Below the pieces are notes generated by a model. The model was not told where the DNA came from, searched no databases, and saw nothing but the letters and a program-made list of their open reading frames with translations. The translations under genes were made by a program, and so were the position numbers. Positions 27,479 through 35,586 of a stretch of DNA of 64,000 bases are shown piece by piece (the stretch's first letter is position 1; every line of letters starts with the position of its first letter). Source of the stretch: Alphaproteobacteria bacterium (GTDB lineage Bacteria; Pseudomonadota; Alphaproteobacteria; CAAGCB01; CAG-977); the NCBI GenBank assembly GCA_900768845.1, contig CAAGEK010000011.1, positions 1 through 64,000 of the forward strand, read 5' to 3'.

Positions 27479-27907
27479 ATGTTGTTATGGGGGATGAAAA
27501 CCGAAGCGGCGTTTGACGTTTGGTCGGTTGAACATTTGATGATGGGGATGACTTTGGGATGGCTTTCCGCCCGTATCGCCCGAAAAATGACAGGTTCGGA
27601 ACGCGTGTCCGATGCTTTGTTCAAAAAAATCACCCTGATTTTGGTTTTAATGTTTTCCTTCATGTGGGAAACGGTTGAACACTATTTGGAAACGGGATTG
27701 GCGGGGGAAGCCGTCGCTTTTTGGCTTCAAGGCGTGGAGCATTGGTCAAACCGCCTGATTTTCGACGGTTTGATGGTGACGGCCGGATTTTACATTTACC
27801 TGCAAAATAACAGGATCGTTTGGTTCGCCAGAATATTTTCTTTGGTGTGGCTGATCGTGCATATTTTTGTCTTTCCGCACAGTATGTATTTGCATGAAAT
27901 TATGTAA
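27479..27907 (+). CDS. Small integral membrane protein of unknown function
   Basis: The protein has 142 residues with four hydrophobic segments (about 17-33, 50-65, 94-108, 115-133) and several acidic residues near segment ends. An alternative start at 27494 follows GGGGG too closely to be preferred. Family not recognised. It precedes the MerR-type promoter at 27959 and is probably not part of that operon. Confidence 0.6.
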   Translation: MLLWGMKTEAAFDVWSVEHLMMGMTLGWLSARIARKMTGSERVSDALFKKITLILVLMFSFMWETVEHYLETGLAGEAVAFWLQGVEHWSNRLIFDGLMVTAGFYIYLQNNRIVWFARIFSLVWLIVHIFVFPHSMYLHEIM

Positions 27908-27958
27908 CATATTGATTTTTAATAATTTTATTTATTCTAAATAATTTAAAAAAGCCTC

Positions 27959-27989
27959 TTGACTTAGAGCCCGCTCTAAATCGTAGCCT
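27959..27989 (+). promoter_or_regulatory. MerR-type promoter and operator before the metallophosphoesterase-lar operon
   Basis: TTGACT (27959-27964) and TAGCCT (27984-27989) are separated by 19 bp, the long spacer typical of promoters activated by MerR-family DNA distortion. A perfect dyad TTAGAGC-CC-GCTCTAA (27964-27979) begins at the last base of the -35. The same geometry recurs at 35525. Confidence 0.7.
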
Positions 27990-28028
27990 TGTAAAAGGAT
28001 GGAGATTCGAATACGGGAGTGTTCTGTT

Positions 28029-29177
28029 ATGTCATGGTTTTGGATTTTAACGTGCATTGTCGGATGTTTTTTAACGTCGGTGCTGTTTATCCGCTATGTT
28101 GCCGTTTCGGAAGCGGCGGCTTGGCAAAAAGCGGTGATATTCGCTTTGTTTATGATTCCGGGGTGCGCGTTTCCGCTGACTTCGTATGAGTTGGAAAGCG
28201 TTTTGGGACGAGGATTTTTCCTGTACCGCTATTCAATGTATTTTCTGTTCATTTTCTGTGTCATTCTGTTCACAATGACCGTTTTTCGCGACGTTGTGTG
28301 GGCGATATTGGCGGGAGTGTCGAGATTGTCGGGCAAATTTTCCGTGCCGTCCATGACGGGCGGGGTTTGGCTGGGACGGTTGAATTTTGCAACGGTGGTC
28401 GCGGCGTTTTTGTGTACGGCTTTTTCTTTTTACGAAGGCGTCAGGATTCCCGCGGTTAAAACCGTTGAAATCGTGTCTGCGAAAATCGAACGGGAATATA
28501 AAATCGCCGTTTTAAGCGATTTGCATATTCATCGCGTCCTTTATCCGTGGAAGATTTGGTGTACGGCTTTGACGACGAACAGGGAAAAACCGGACGTTAT
28601 TTTGTTGACGGGGGATATTATTGACGACGACCCTTCAAAGGTTGAAGCCTTGATAAGGTCGTTGGGTGCGCTGAAAGCCGAAAAAGGCGTTTACTTCGTG
28701 TCGGGGAATCACGAATTTTATGCGGGGTACAAAGCTTCTTCGGATGCGTTGAAAAAACTCGGCTTTTCGGATTTGGACAATGCGGGTGCGGCGATCGGAA
28801 AAGATTTGTTTATCGGGGGCGTTCCCGACGTGAGGACGGCATTGCGCATCGGAATGAAAGCCGATCCCGCCAAAGCGTTCCGGCAGGCTCCGGCGAACGG
28901 TTTCCGTTTGTTGATGTCGCATACGCCGACGGATTTCAAAACGGGAAACGATTTCGATTTGGAAGTTTCCGGCCATACGCACGGCGGCCAGATTTTCCCG
29001 TTCCACCTGTTTGTCAAAGCCGCGCATGAATATGTGTCCGGATTGTACGGTTTGGCGGGCGGCGCAAAAATCTATGTATCGAACGGCGCGGGACAGTGGG
29101 GGCCTCAAATGCGGTTTCTGGCTCCGTCGGAAATCACGATATTGAAGCTTGTCCCGCAAAACAGGGATGAAAAATGA
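28029..29177 (+). CDS. Membrane-anchored metallophosphoesterase (YkuE-like)
   Basis: The protein has 382 residues; start at 28029 with GGGAG upstream. About four transmembrane helices fill residues 1-155. The calcineurin-like phosphoesterase domain follows with all metal-ligand motifs: DLHIH, GDIIDD, GNHEFY, SHTP and SGHTHGGQ. In YkuE-type proteins this domain acts at the membrane surface on phosphoesters such as UDP-diacylglucosamine-like lipids, but the substrate here is unknown. It is the first gene after the MerR-type promoter. A paralogue with the same layout is at 60017. Confidence 0.85.
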   Translation: MSWFWILTCIVGCFLTSVLFIRYVAVSEAAAWQKAVIFALFMIPGCAFPLTSYELESVLGRGFFLYRYSMYFLFIFCVILFTMTVFRDVVWAILAGVSRLSGKFSVPSMTGGVWLGRLNFATVVAAFLCTAFSFYEGVRIPAVKTVEIVSAKIEREYKIAVLSDLHIHRVLYPWKIWCTALTTNREKPDVILLTGDIIDDDPSKVEALIRSLGALKAEKGVYFVSGNHEFYAGYKASSDALKKLGFSDLDNAGAAIGKDLFIGGVPDVRTALRIGMKADPAKAFRQAPANGFRLLMSHTPTDFKTGNDFDLEVSGHTHGGQIFPFHLFVKAAHEYVSGLYGLAGGAKIYVSNGAGQWGPQMRFLAPSEITILKLVPQNRDEK

Positions 29178-29190
29178 AAGGGCGGCGGAA

Positions 29191-30054
29191 ATGAAGTACG
29201 AAAATTTGTTTCTGGATCGGGAAAGGGCGTTGTACGCGTTGCATGACGCTCGGGTTGAAAATTGCGTTTTTTCAGGGCCTGCCGACGGAGAATCCGCATT
29301 GAAGGAATGCCGGAACATCACGGTGGAAAGCTGCCGGTTCGACTTGCGCTATCCTCTTTGGCATTTGGAAAAGGGCGGGGTGTCAAATTGTGCCATGACG
29401 GAAAACTGTCGTGCGGCATTGTGGTACGACAGGGACGTCCTGATTGAAAATTCCGTATTGAAAGGGATCAAGGCGTTAAGGGAATGCGATAATATCGTCA
29501 TAAACGGTTGCGACGCTTCTTCGCGGGAATTCGGATGGTTCTGCCGCGGCGTTCAAATTTCAAAAACCAAGCTGGTTTCCGAATATCCCTTTATGCATTC
29601 GGAAGGGTTGAAGATTGCGGAATTGGACATGACGGGAAAATATTCGTTCCAATACGTTAAAAACGCGGTTTTGAAAGATTGTGTTCTGGATACCAAAGAT
29701 GCGTTTTGGCACGCGGAAAACGTGCGGATTGAAAACAGTGTCGTCAAGGGCGAATATGCGGCGTGGTATTCCAAAAACCTGACGTTTGTGAATTGCCGCA
29801 TAGAAGGGACACAGCCGTTTTGCTATGCACAAGGATTGGTTTTGGAAAATTGCGAGATGGTCGGCACGGATTTGGCTTTTGAAAACAGCGATGTGAACGC
29901 ACGCATTTCGGGATGCGTTCAAAGCGTCAAAAACCCGAAAAGCGGCAGAATTGAGGCCGACGGTTTCGGAGAAATCATTTTGGATGAAAACGCCGGCGTC
30001 GCCCGTTCGTGTACGATTGTCGACAACGGCCGGTGTAAAAGGAAATCGGCATAG
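29191..30054 (+). CDS. DUF3737-family parallel beta-helix-like protein
   Basis: The protein has 287 residues. Short repeats of the form 'xxxNCxxxG' (VENCVFSG, VESCRFD, IENSVLKG, VLKDCVLD, FVNCRIEG, LENCEMVG) suggest a right-handed beta-helix with about a dozen rungs, as in DUF3737. Biochemical function unknown. In gut bacteria such genes are, as I recall, often found with aldo/keto reductases and flavodoxins under MerR regulators, which is the context here. It follows the metallophosphoesterase by 13 bp. Confidence 0.75.
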   Translation: MKYENLFLDRERALYALHDARVENCVFSGPADGESALKECRNITVESCRFDLRYPLWHLEKGGVSNCAMTENCRAALWYDRDVLIENSVLKGIKALRECDNIVINGCDASSREFGWFCRGVQISKTKLVSEYPFMHSEGLKIAELDMTGKYSFQYVKNAVLKDCVLDTKDAFWHAENVRIENSVVKGEYAAWYSKNLTFVNCRIEGTQPFCYAQGLVLENCEMVGTDLAFENSDVNARISGCVQSVKNPKSGRIEADGFGEIILDENAGVARSCTIVDNGRCKRKSA

Positions 30055-30081
30055 AAACAGGATGTTCCAAAGGAGCGGATT

Positions 30082-30486
30082 ATGAAAAAAAGCGAAGTTG
30101 ATACGATTTTTGAACAAGGGGGCGAAAATCCTTACGGCGAGTTTTTTACGGGGCGAACATACCTGACGATGCTCAGCCCGAACGACGACGTATGGAACGC
30201 GCCGATCGGCAATGTGACGTTTGAACCTTCGGCGCGCACGAACTGGCATAAACACGGCGGCGGCCAGATTCTGCTGGTGCTGGGAGGCGAAGGGCGGTAC
30301 GGCGAGCGCGGTAAAAAGCCCCGTGTTTTAAAAAAAGGCGACGTGGTGCGTATCGCTCCGGACGTGGAACATTGGCACGGAGCCGCGCCCGATTCTTGGT
30401 TCGTTCATATTTCCGTTGAAACGAACGTTCCGGATAACAAGGCCGAATGGCTGGAACCCGTTTCGGAAGAGGAGTACGGGCGGTGA
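30082..30486 (+). CDS. Cupin-domain protein
   Basis: The protein has 134 residues. A single cupin barrel carries NWHKHGGGQILLVLGGEG (metal ligands His, His, with the Gln/Glu position) and DVEHWHGAAPD (third His). It resembles the cupins paired with carboxymuconolactone-decarboxylase-like proteins in reductase clusters. It could be a small-molecule binding or isomerising enzyme; substrate unknown. AAAGGAG precedes the start, and the stop overlaps the next gene as GTGA. Confidence 0.85.
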   Translation: MKKSEVDTIFEQGGENPYGEFFTGRTYLTMLSPNDDVWNAPIGNVTFEPSARTNWHKHGGGQILLVLGGEGRYGERGKKPRVLKKGDVVRIAPDVEHWHGAAPDSWFVHISVETNVPDNKAEWLEPVSEEEYGR

Positions 30487-30764
30487 AAAACAAATTTTTT
30501 GCGACTTTTGCCGTCGCGGTGCTTTTGGCGGCGTCAATCGCGACGCAAGGACGCGCCCCGTTGACGTTTGTGATGCCGGTTTCGATGGGCGGCGCGGAGT
30601 CCCAAGCCAAAGGCCGTGTTCAAGGGAACGTGAACGTCGGGAACGGCCGTGATGTTCCGATCGCCGCCGTCAGCCGGATTTTGCCCTATATCGGTTATCC
30701 GCGCAACTTGAACGCGATTGCCGCGATTAATGCGGTCGTCCCCCCTTCTCAGGAGAATGAATGA
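30483..30764 (+). CDS. Truncated carboxymuconolactone-decarboxylase-like protein with signal peptide
   Basis: The protein has 93 residues from a GTG that overlaps the cupin stop. Residues 1-24 look like a signal peptide (FFATFAVAVLLAASIATQ). The rest, especially VQGNVNVGNGRDVPIAAV and ILPYIGYPRNLNAIAAINAV, resembles only the C-terminal end of CMD/AhpD-like proteins. The conserved Cys-x-x-Cys-His region that such enzymes use is missing. It may be a remnant, or a short exported derivative kept in frame in the operon. Confidence 0.6.
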   Translation: MKNKFFATFAVAVLLAASIATQGRAPLTFVMPVSMGGAESQAKGRVQGNVNVGNGRDVPIAAVSRILPYIGYPRNLNAIAAINAVVPPSQENE

Positions 30765-31301
30765 ATGAACAAAAAAGTCCTTATTTTATCCGCCAGCCCC
30801 AGAAAGCAGGGCAATTCCGATTTATTGTGCGACCGTTTTGCGGACGGGGCGCGGGAAAGCGGCAACGAAGTCGAAAAGATATTCCTTGATGAAAAAAACA
30901 TCGGCTTTTGCCGCGGATGCGGAGCCTGCGCCGTGACGAAACGATGCGTTATCAAGGACGATATGGCGGAAATTTTGGATAAGATGGTCAAAGCCGATGT
31001 TATCGTCATGGCGACGCCCGTTTATTTTTACGCCATGAACGGCAAATTGAAAACTCTGATCGACCGCACCGTTCCGCGTTACACCGAAATTTCGGGCAAG
31101 CGTTTTTGGCTGATTATGGCGGCGGCGGCGGACGATCGGGAAAATATGCGCCCCGTCGTCGAAGGCTTCAGAGGGTTCTTGAATTGTCTGGAAGCTCCAA
31201 AGGAATGCGGAATCATTTACGGTTTGGGCGCATGGAAGATCGGCGAGATTAAATCTTCGCCTTCGATGCAGGAAGCTTTTGAAGCGGGGAAATCGGTATG
31301 A
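30765..31301 (+). CDS. Flavodoxin-like NAD(P)H/FMN oxidoreductase (iron-sulfur flavoprotein family)
   Basis: The protein has 178 residues. The FMN-binding loop is SASPRKQGNSDLL, and the Cys-rich patch FCRGCGACAVTKRC (about 47-60) is typical of the NADPH-dependent FMN reductase/iron-sulfur flavoprotein group. The second flavin loop is ATPVYFYAMNGKLKTLIDR. It probably delivers electrons to a cytoplasmic partner. It starts 1 bp after the previous gene and overlaps the aldo/keto reductase start by 4 bp. Confidence 0.85.
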   Translation: MNKKVLILSASPRKQGNSDLLCDRFADGARESGNEVEKIFLDEKNIGFCRGCGACAVTKRCVIKDDMAEILDKMVKADVIVMATPVYFYAMNGKLKTLIDRTVPRYTEISGKRFWLIMAAAADDRENMRPVVEGFRGFLNCLEAPKECGIIYGLGAWKIGEIKSSPSMQEAFEAGKSV

Positions 31302-32566
31302 AACGCAGGGATTTTTTAAAAAGTACGGTTGCTTTGGGGACTTTGGCGGCGGTAACGGCCAAATTCGGATGGGGCGGAATACGCCCCGCCTTTGCCGCCG
31401 GCGTTAATATTGATACGGACGGTAAAATCACGCGCCGCCGTTATAAGGATACGAATCTGACAATGCCTTTGCTGGGCTACGGGATGATGCGTCTGCCGGT
31501 CGTCGAAGGCGGAGGAGCGGGCGATGTGGACGCCGACGCCGTGCAAACGCTGGTCGATCGGGCCATGGCCGCCGGATTGAACCATTTTGATACGGCGTAT
31601 ATGTATAACGGCGGGCAAAGCGAGCGGTTCGTCGGTTGGGCGTTGAAAAAATATCCGCGCAATTCTTTCACGCTGACGGACAAACTGCCCGTCATGATGA
31701 TGAACGGTTCCGAAGACGCGGAACGCATCTTTAACGAACAACTGGAAAAAACACAGGCGGGGTATTTCGATTTTTACCTGTTGCACGCGTTGAATGCGGA
31801 TACTTTTGAAAAGGCCGAAAAATGGAAGCTGTACGAGTTCCTTGAAAAGAAAAAGGAAGAAGGCAAAATCCGTCATATCGGTTTTTCCTTTCATGACAGG
31901 CCGGAAATTTTGGAACGTATCGCCGCGTCGCACAAATGGGACGTTGTGTTGTTGCAAATCAATTATCTGGACTGGGAACTTTACCGGTCGTCGGAACAAT
32001 ATGAAATCGCAACGAAACACGGCATTCCCGTCATGGTTATGGAACCGTTGCGCGGCGGGATGCTTGCCAAGTTGAACGAGGGAGCCGCCGGCGTGTTGAA
32101 ACAGGCCGCTCCCGACGCGTCAACCGCGTCTTGGGCGTTCAGGTATGTCGCGTCGCTGCCCGACGTTTTGACGATTTTAAGCGGGATGACCTATTCGCCC
32201 GTTTTGGAAGACAATATAAAAACATTTACGCCGTTGAAACCTTTGGACGCGACGGAAAGGCAGACTCTGGCAAACGCTTTGGCGGAATTGAAAAAGTCCG
32301 CCGGTTTCGTCCCCTGCACGGGATGCCGGTATTGTTCCTGCCCGTTTTCGGTGGACATTCCCGAATTGTTCGCCGCGTATAACAGCTATATTCTGTCGAA
32401 CAAAAAGGACGGACGGCGGTTCAAACAACGCTACAACGCTTTGGCGGCGGCTCATCGTGCCGACAAATGCGTCAAATGCCGCTCTTGTGTGCCCAAATGT
32501 CCGCAACACATCGATATTCCCGCGGAATTGGCAAAAGTGGCTCAAGCCGTAAAGGAGTTGGGATGA
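31298..32566 (+). CDS. Tat-exported aldo/keto reductase with ferredoxin-type 4Fe-4S domain
   Basis: The protein has 422 residues. A twin-arginine signal opens it (MKRRDFLKSTVALGTLAAVT). The aldo/keto reductase barrel follows (about 45-325; DTAYMYNGGQSE with the catalytic Tyr, and DFYLLHALNAD). The C-terminal third carries two cysteine clusters, CTGCRYCSCP and CVKCRSCVPKCP, for 4Fe-4S centres (COG1453 type). The Tat signal means the folded, cofactor-loaded protein is exported to the periplasm. Together with the flavoprotein it suggests a quinone- or flavin-linked reduction of small carbonyl compounds. larC follows after 1 bp. Confidence 0.88.
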   Translation: MKRRDFLKSTVALGTLAAVTAKFGWGGIRPAFAAGVNIDTDGKITRRRYKDTNLTMPLLGYGMMRLPVVEGGGAGDVDADAVQTLVDRAMAAGLNHFDTAYMYNGGQSERFVGWALKKYPRNSFTLTDKLPVMMMNGSEDAERIFNEQLEKTQAGYFDFYLLHALNADTFEKAEKWKLYEFLEKKKEEGKIRHIGFSFHDRPEILERIAASHKWDVVLLQINYLDWELYRSSEQYEIATKHGIPVMVMEPLRGGMLAKLNEGAAGVLKQAAPDASTASWAFRYVASLPDVLTILSGMTYSPVLEDNIKTFTPLKPLDATERQTLANALAELKKSAGFVPCTGCRYCSCPFSVDIPELFAAYNSYILSNKKDGRRFKQRYNALAAAHRADKCVKCRSCVPKCPQHIDIPAELAKVAQAVKELG

Positions 32567-32567
32567 T

Positions 32568-33812
32568 ATGACGGAACCTGTTTATTATTTCGATTGTTTT
32601 TGCGGTATCAGCGGCGACATGACGGTGGCGGCTTTGCTGGATTTGGGGGCGGATCGCGCCAAATTGGACGCGATGATCGCCGGATTGAATCTGGACGGGT
32701 TCGATTATACCGTAAAACGCGTCGTCAGCGGAGGTTTCGATGCGTGCGATTTCGACGTGGTCTTGCATGACGAAGGGGATTGCAACCGTCATCACGAGCA
32801 TCATCATGATCACGACCGTCACCATCATCACGGCGGCGACCATCATCACCATGAACATCGCAACATCCGCGATATCAGGGCGATTATCGACCGTTCCGGT
32901 TTAAGCGAACGGGCGAAAACGCTGGCCGTTGAAATGTTCGACATCGTTGCGGAAGCGGAAGCCGAAGTCCACGGCCGTCCTGTCGACGAAGTCCATTTTC
33001 ACGAAGTCGGTGCGATTGATTCCATAATCGATATTTTATCGATAGCCTTTTGCATTGACGATTTGGGGATAAAACGGGTTGCTTTTTCCCCGTTGACGGA
33101 AGGATGCGGCACGGTTATGTGCCAACACGGGGAAATCCCCGTTCCCGTTCCGGCGGTTGCAAGCATCGCCCGAAAATACGGAATCCCTTTAAGGCTGACC
33201 GAAACGCGGGGCGAACGCGTCACGCCGACGGGGATAGCCGTTGTCGCCGCTTTGAAAAACGCCGTCCGCCCGCAAGATGCGATTGTCGACGCCGTCGGCG
33301 TCGGAGCCGGCAAGCGTGATTTCCAAGGGGCGAACGTTTTGCGTGTCATGAAGCTGGTTCCCGTTGAACAGGCGGCGTTAGACGCCATTTGGGTTTTAGA
33401 GGCGAACATTGACGATTCTACCGGCGAACAGCTCGGCACGGCGATGGAAGAGCTGTTCAGGCAGGGGGCGCGTGACGTTCATTATGTGCCGTGCTTTATG
33501 AAAAAGAACCGTCCCGCGTGGCTGTTGCGCGTTATCGCCGATGAAAGCGCGCTGGCCGTGATGGAGGAAGCGATTTTTCGCACGACGACGACCATAGGGT
33601 TGCGCAAATTTCCCGTTGAACGGACGTGTATGAACCGTGAAACGGAAACGCTGACATTCCCTTTCGGCGAATTGGTCGTCAAAAAATGTTCCTTCGGCAA
33701 CATTTCCCGCCGCTATCCCGAATATGAAAGCGTCAAGGCATTGGCGGAAAAAACGGGAATGCCTTTCGCCGAGATTTATAAACTTGCGGGTGGAAAAGAT
33801 GACGGAGCTTGA
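32568..33812 (+). CDS. larC: Nickel insertion protein LarC (pyridinium-3,5-bisthiocarboxylate mononucleotide nickel chelatase)
   Basis: The protein has 414 residues. LarC is a CTP-dependent cyclometallase that inserts Ni into the pincer cofactor (NPN) used by lactate racemase LarA and relatives. YFDCFCGISGDMTVAALLDLG is the family N-terminus, shown here as the first 20 or so residues. Residues 67-97 are an extreme His-rich loop (about 18 His), probably for Ni storage or delivery. The C-terminal LarC2 part is present in the same frame (LEANIDDSTGEQLG), so no programmed frameshift is needed, unlike the Lactobacillus gene. It overlaps larE by 14 bp. Confidence 0.95.
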   Translation: MTEPVYYFDCFCGISGDMTVAALLDLGADRAKLDAMIAGLNLDGFDYTVKRVVSGGFDACDFDVVLHDEGDCNRHHEHHHDHDRHHHHGGDHHHHEHRNIRDIRAIIDRSGLSERAKTLAVEMFDIVAEAEAEVHGRPVDEVHFHEVGAIDSIIDILSIAFCIDDLGIKRVAFSPLTEGCGTVMCQHGEIPVPVPAVASIARKYGIPLRLTETRGERVTPTGIAVVAALKNAVRPQDAIVDAVGVGAGKRDFQGANVLRVMKLVPVEQAALDAIWVLEANIDDSTGEQLGTAMEELFRQGARDVHYVPCFMKKNRPAWLLRVIADESALAVMEEAIFRTTTTIGLRKFPVERTCMNRETETLTFPFGELVVKKCSFGNISRRYPEYESVKALAEKTGMPFAEIYKLAGGKDDGA

Positions 33813-34587
33813 AGCATATCTGGAAAAGCTTGCGCCGGACGGAATTTGTCTGGCGTATTCGGGAGGCGTGGACAGCCGCCTGATGTTGGCCGTTTTGATG
33901 AAAATCGGATCCGAAAAACCTTTCGCGTTCAAAGCCCTTCTGTTTTCTTCGTGTTTCCAAACACGAAAGGAAACACGGGAAGCGTTGGATTTTGCCGGAA
34001 GTGTCAACGCGCCCGTCACCGAAATCCGTTTCGATCCGTTAAAAATCAAAGACGTGCGTTATAATCCCCGAAACCGGTGTTATTTATGCAAACGCCATTT
34101 GTTCGGCAAAGCGCGCAAAATAGCGGATCGGGCGGGGCTGAAGCACCTGATCGACGGAACGAACGCCGATGATTTGACGGTTTGGAGGCCGGGGATGAAG
34201 GCTTTGGAGGAAACGGGCGTTTTATCGCCTTTCGCGGAATTGGGGATGACAAAAAAAACGATACGCGCCCTGTCCGCGCAAATGGGATTGGCTTCGGCTT
34301 TCAAACCGTCGGATTCTTGTTTGGCCGCACGGTTTGCATACGGTCAGGAGTTGACGGAAACAGGATTGGGGAATGTCGAGTGCGGCGAGGCGTTTTTAAA
34401 ATCTTTGGGCTTTTCCGTTATTCGTCTGCGTCGTCATGGCGAGATTGTCCGCATTGAAATTCCACCCGAAGAAATACCGGCGTTCATACGGCAACGCGAG
34501 CGTATCGTTTCAAAGCTCAAAGAAATCGGATTTGTTTATCTGACGTTGGATTTGGAAGGCTTCCGGTCGGGCAGTATGGATTTATAA
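33799..34587 (+). CDS. larE: Pyridinium-3,5-biscarboxylate mononucleotide sulfurtransferase LarE
   Basis: The protein has 262 residues. The start at 33799 lies inside larC (14-bp overlap) and gives MTELEAYLEKL; the longer frame is spurious. The PP-loop SGGVDS (21-26) adenylates the substrate carboxylate. Three cysteines are placed as in the family: C94 and C97 (RCYLC) and C174 (SDSCLAAR). The last matches the sacrificial Cys of Lactobacillus LarE. The added CxxC fits the LarE class that, from memory, binds a 4Fe-4S cluster and works catalytically. It makes the thiocarboxylates of the nickel-pincer cofactor. Confidence 0.95.
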   Translation: MTELEAYLEKLAPDGICLAYSGGVDSRLMLAVLMKIGSEKPFAFKALLFSSCFQTRKETREALDFAGSVNAPVTEIRFDPLKIKDVRYNPRNRCYLCKRHLFGKARKIADRAGLKHLIDGTNADDLTVWRPGMKALEETGVLSPFAELGMTKKTIRALSAQMGLASAFKPSDSCLAARFAYGQELTETGLGNVECGEAFLKSLGFSVIRLRRHGEIVRIEIPPEEIPAFIRQRERIVSKLKEIGFVYLTLDLEGFRSGSMDL

Positions 34588-34654
34588 TTCCGGCGGGGGT
34601 GCTTTCGCCGTGCAAAAGGGAGGGGACGGTTGTCCGTTTCCGCCCGCCTGCTTC

Positions 34655-34875
34655 TCTTGCGCGACCGTTCCGCCCGTGTTTTTACGCGCCCTGTATCGTC
34701 CTTACAATCCGTTTCCGCCTTACGGCTTTTTCTTGCGCGGCTGTTCCGGCCGTGTTTTTACGCGCCCTGTATCGTCCTTATAATTCGTTTCCGCCCTCCG
34801 GCTTTTTTCTTGCGCGACCGTTTCGCCCGTGTTTTTACGCGCCCTGTATCATTCTTACAATCCGTTTCCGTCCGA
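34655..34875. repeat. Three tandem copies of a 76-77-bp repeat
   Basis: The phrase CCGTGTTTTTACGCGCCCTG recurs at about 34675, 34751 and 34828, followed each time by TATC, a TTA(C/T)AAT phrase and CCGTTTCCGYC. It fills most of the 333-bp gap between the convergent larE and merR genes. No credible protein is encoded. Confidence 0.85.
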
Positions 34876-34920
34876 AAAGCCGGACATTCTTGCACCAGCC
34901 TTTCGCATTGCGCCGCGGTT

Positions 34921-35388
34921 TCAGGATGCGGCGGATTTTTGGTTGGCAATCCGGACGGCGGGGTTGCATAAATCTTCGGTTTCGCCGCTCATCAGCTTTT
35001 TATAAAAACCTTGCTTGTATTTCAAAATGTCCATTTGTTCGCGCAACGTTTTGATTTGCTGTTTTAAGTTCTTTTCCTGTTTCGCCAACAGTTCCGCACG
35101 TTCGGGAATTGTGGAATCCCCTTTCAGGCACAAATTGATGTAATGTTTCACCCCTTCAATCGACAACCCCGTCGTCCTCAGGCAGTGAACAACCCTTAGC
35201 CACGACAGCGTGTGTTCCGAAAACAGGCGGATGTTGCCTTTGCTTCGTGCAACGCCCGGAATCAAACCCTCGTTTTCATAATATCTGATCGTATAAGAAG
35301 ACACCCCCATCAATTCGGCTACGTCCTTTACCGTGTATTTCGGCGTCATATCCGTTGAATTTTGATAAGGTCCCAACTTTTTAACCAT
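34921..35388 (-). CDS. MerR-family transcriptional regulator
   Basis: The protein has 155 residues. The start at 35388 has GGAGG 5-6 bases upstream. The winged helix is YTVKDVAELMGVSSYTIRYY, then ENEGLIPGVARSKGNIRLFS. A long dimerisation coiled coil follows (about 85-140). The C-terminus has a single Cys (DLCNPAV) and no paired metal-binding cysteines. That places it with small-molecule or electrophile-sensing MerR proteins rather than metal sensors. It sits between two operons whose promoters carry MerR-type dyads (27959 and 35525), so it is the natural candidate regulator of both. Effector unknown. Confidence 0.9.
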   Translation of the reverse strand: MVKKLGPYQNSTDMTPKYTVKDVAELMGVSSYTIRYYENEGLIPGVARSKGNIRLFSEHTLSWLRVVHCLRTTGLSIEGVKHYINLCLKGDSTIPERAELLAKQEKNLKQQIKTLREQMDILKYKQGFYKKLMSGETEDLCNPAVRIANQKSAAS

Positions 35389-35405
35389 CGTTGCCTCCGC
35401 GTATG

Positions 35406-35427
35406 TTAAAGTTACAGCCAACTTTAA
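35406..35427. promoter_or_regulatory. Inverted repeat upstream of merR
   Basis: TTAAAGTT (35406-35413) and AACTTTAA (35420-35427) form a perfect 8-bp inverted repeat around ACAGCC, 18 bp before the merR start. It contains TTACAGC, also present in the operator at 35530. It may be an autoregulatory site. Confidence 0.6.
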
Positions 35428-35524
35428 GTTATTTTTACCGTTTTTTCAAGGACAAAAGATGAAAAAATGACTTTTTGAAAATTAACATATTGAAAAATAT
35501 GAATTTTATTTTTTCAAAAAGATA

Positions 35525-35555
35525 TTGACTTACAGCTGCTGTAATCCTTTAAGAT
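35525..35555 (+). promoter_or_regulatory. MerR-type promoter and operator before the Fe-S/larM/larB operon
   Basis: TTGACT (35525-35530) and TAAGAT (35550-35555) have a 19-bp spacer. The dyad TTACAGC-T-GCTGTAA (35530-35544) starts at the last -35 base, exactly as at 27964. It is divergent from merR. Confidence 0.75.
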
Positions 35556-35586
35556 TTTTTTATTGAAATGAAATGCGGAGGGGCAA

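Noticed and set aside
34921..35388. MerR protein as a metal sensor of the CueR/ZntR kind.
   Set aside because: Only one Cys is in the C-terminal region and no metal-loop cysteine pair is present.
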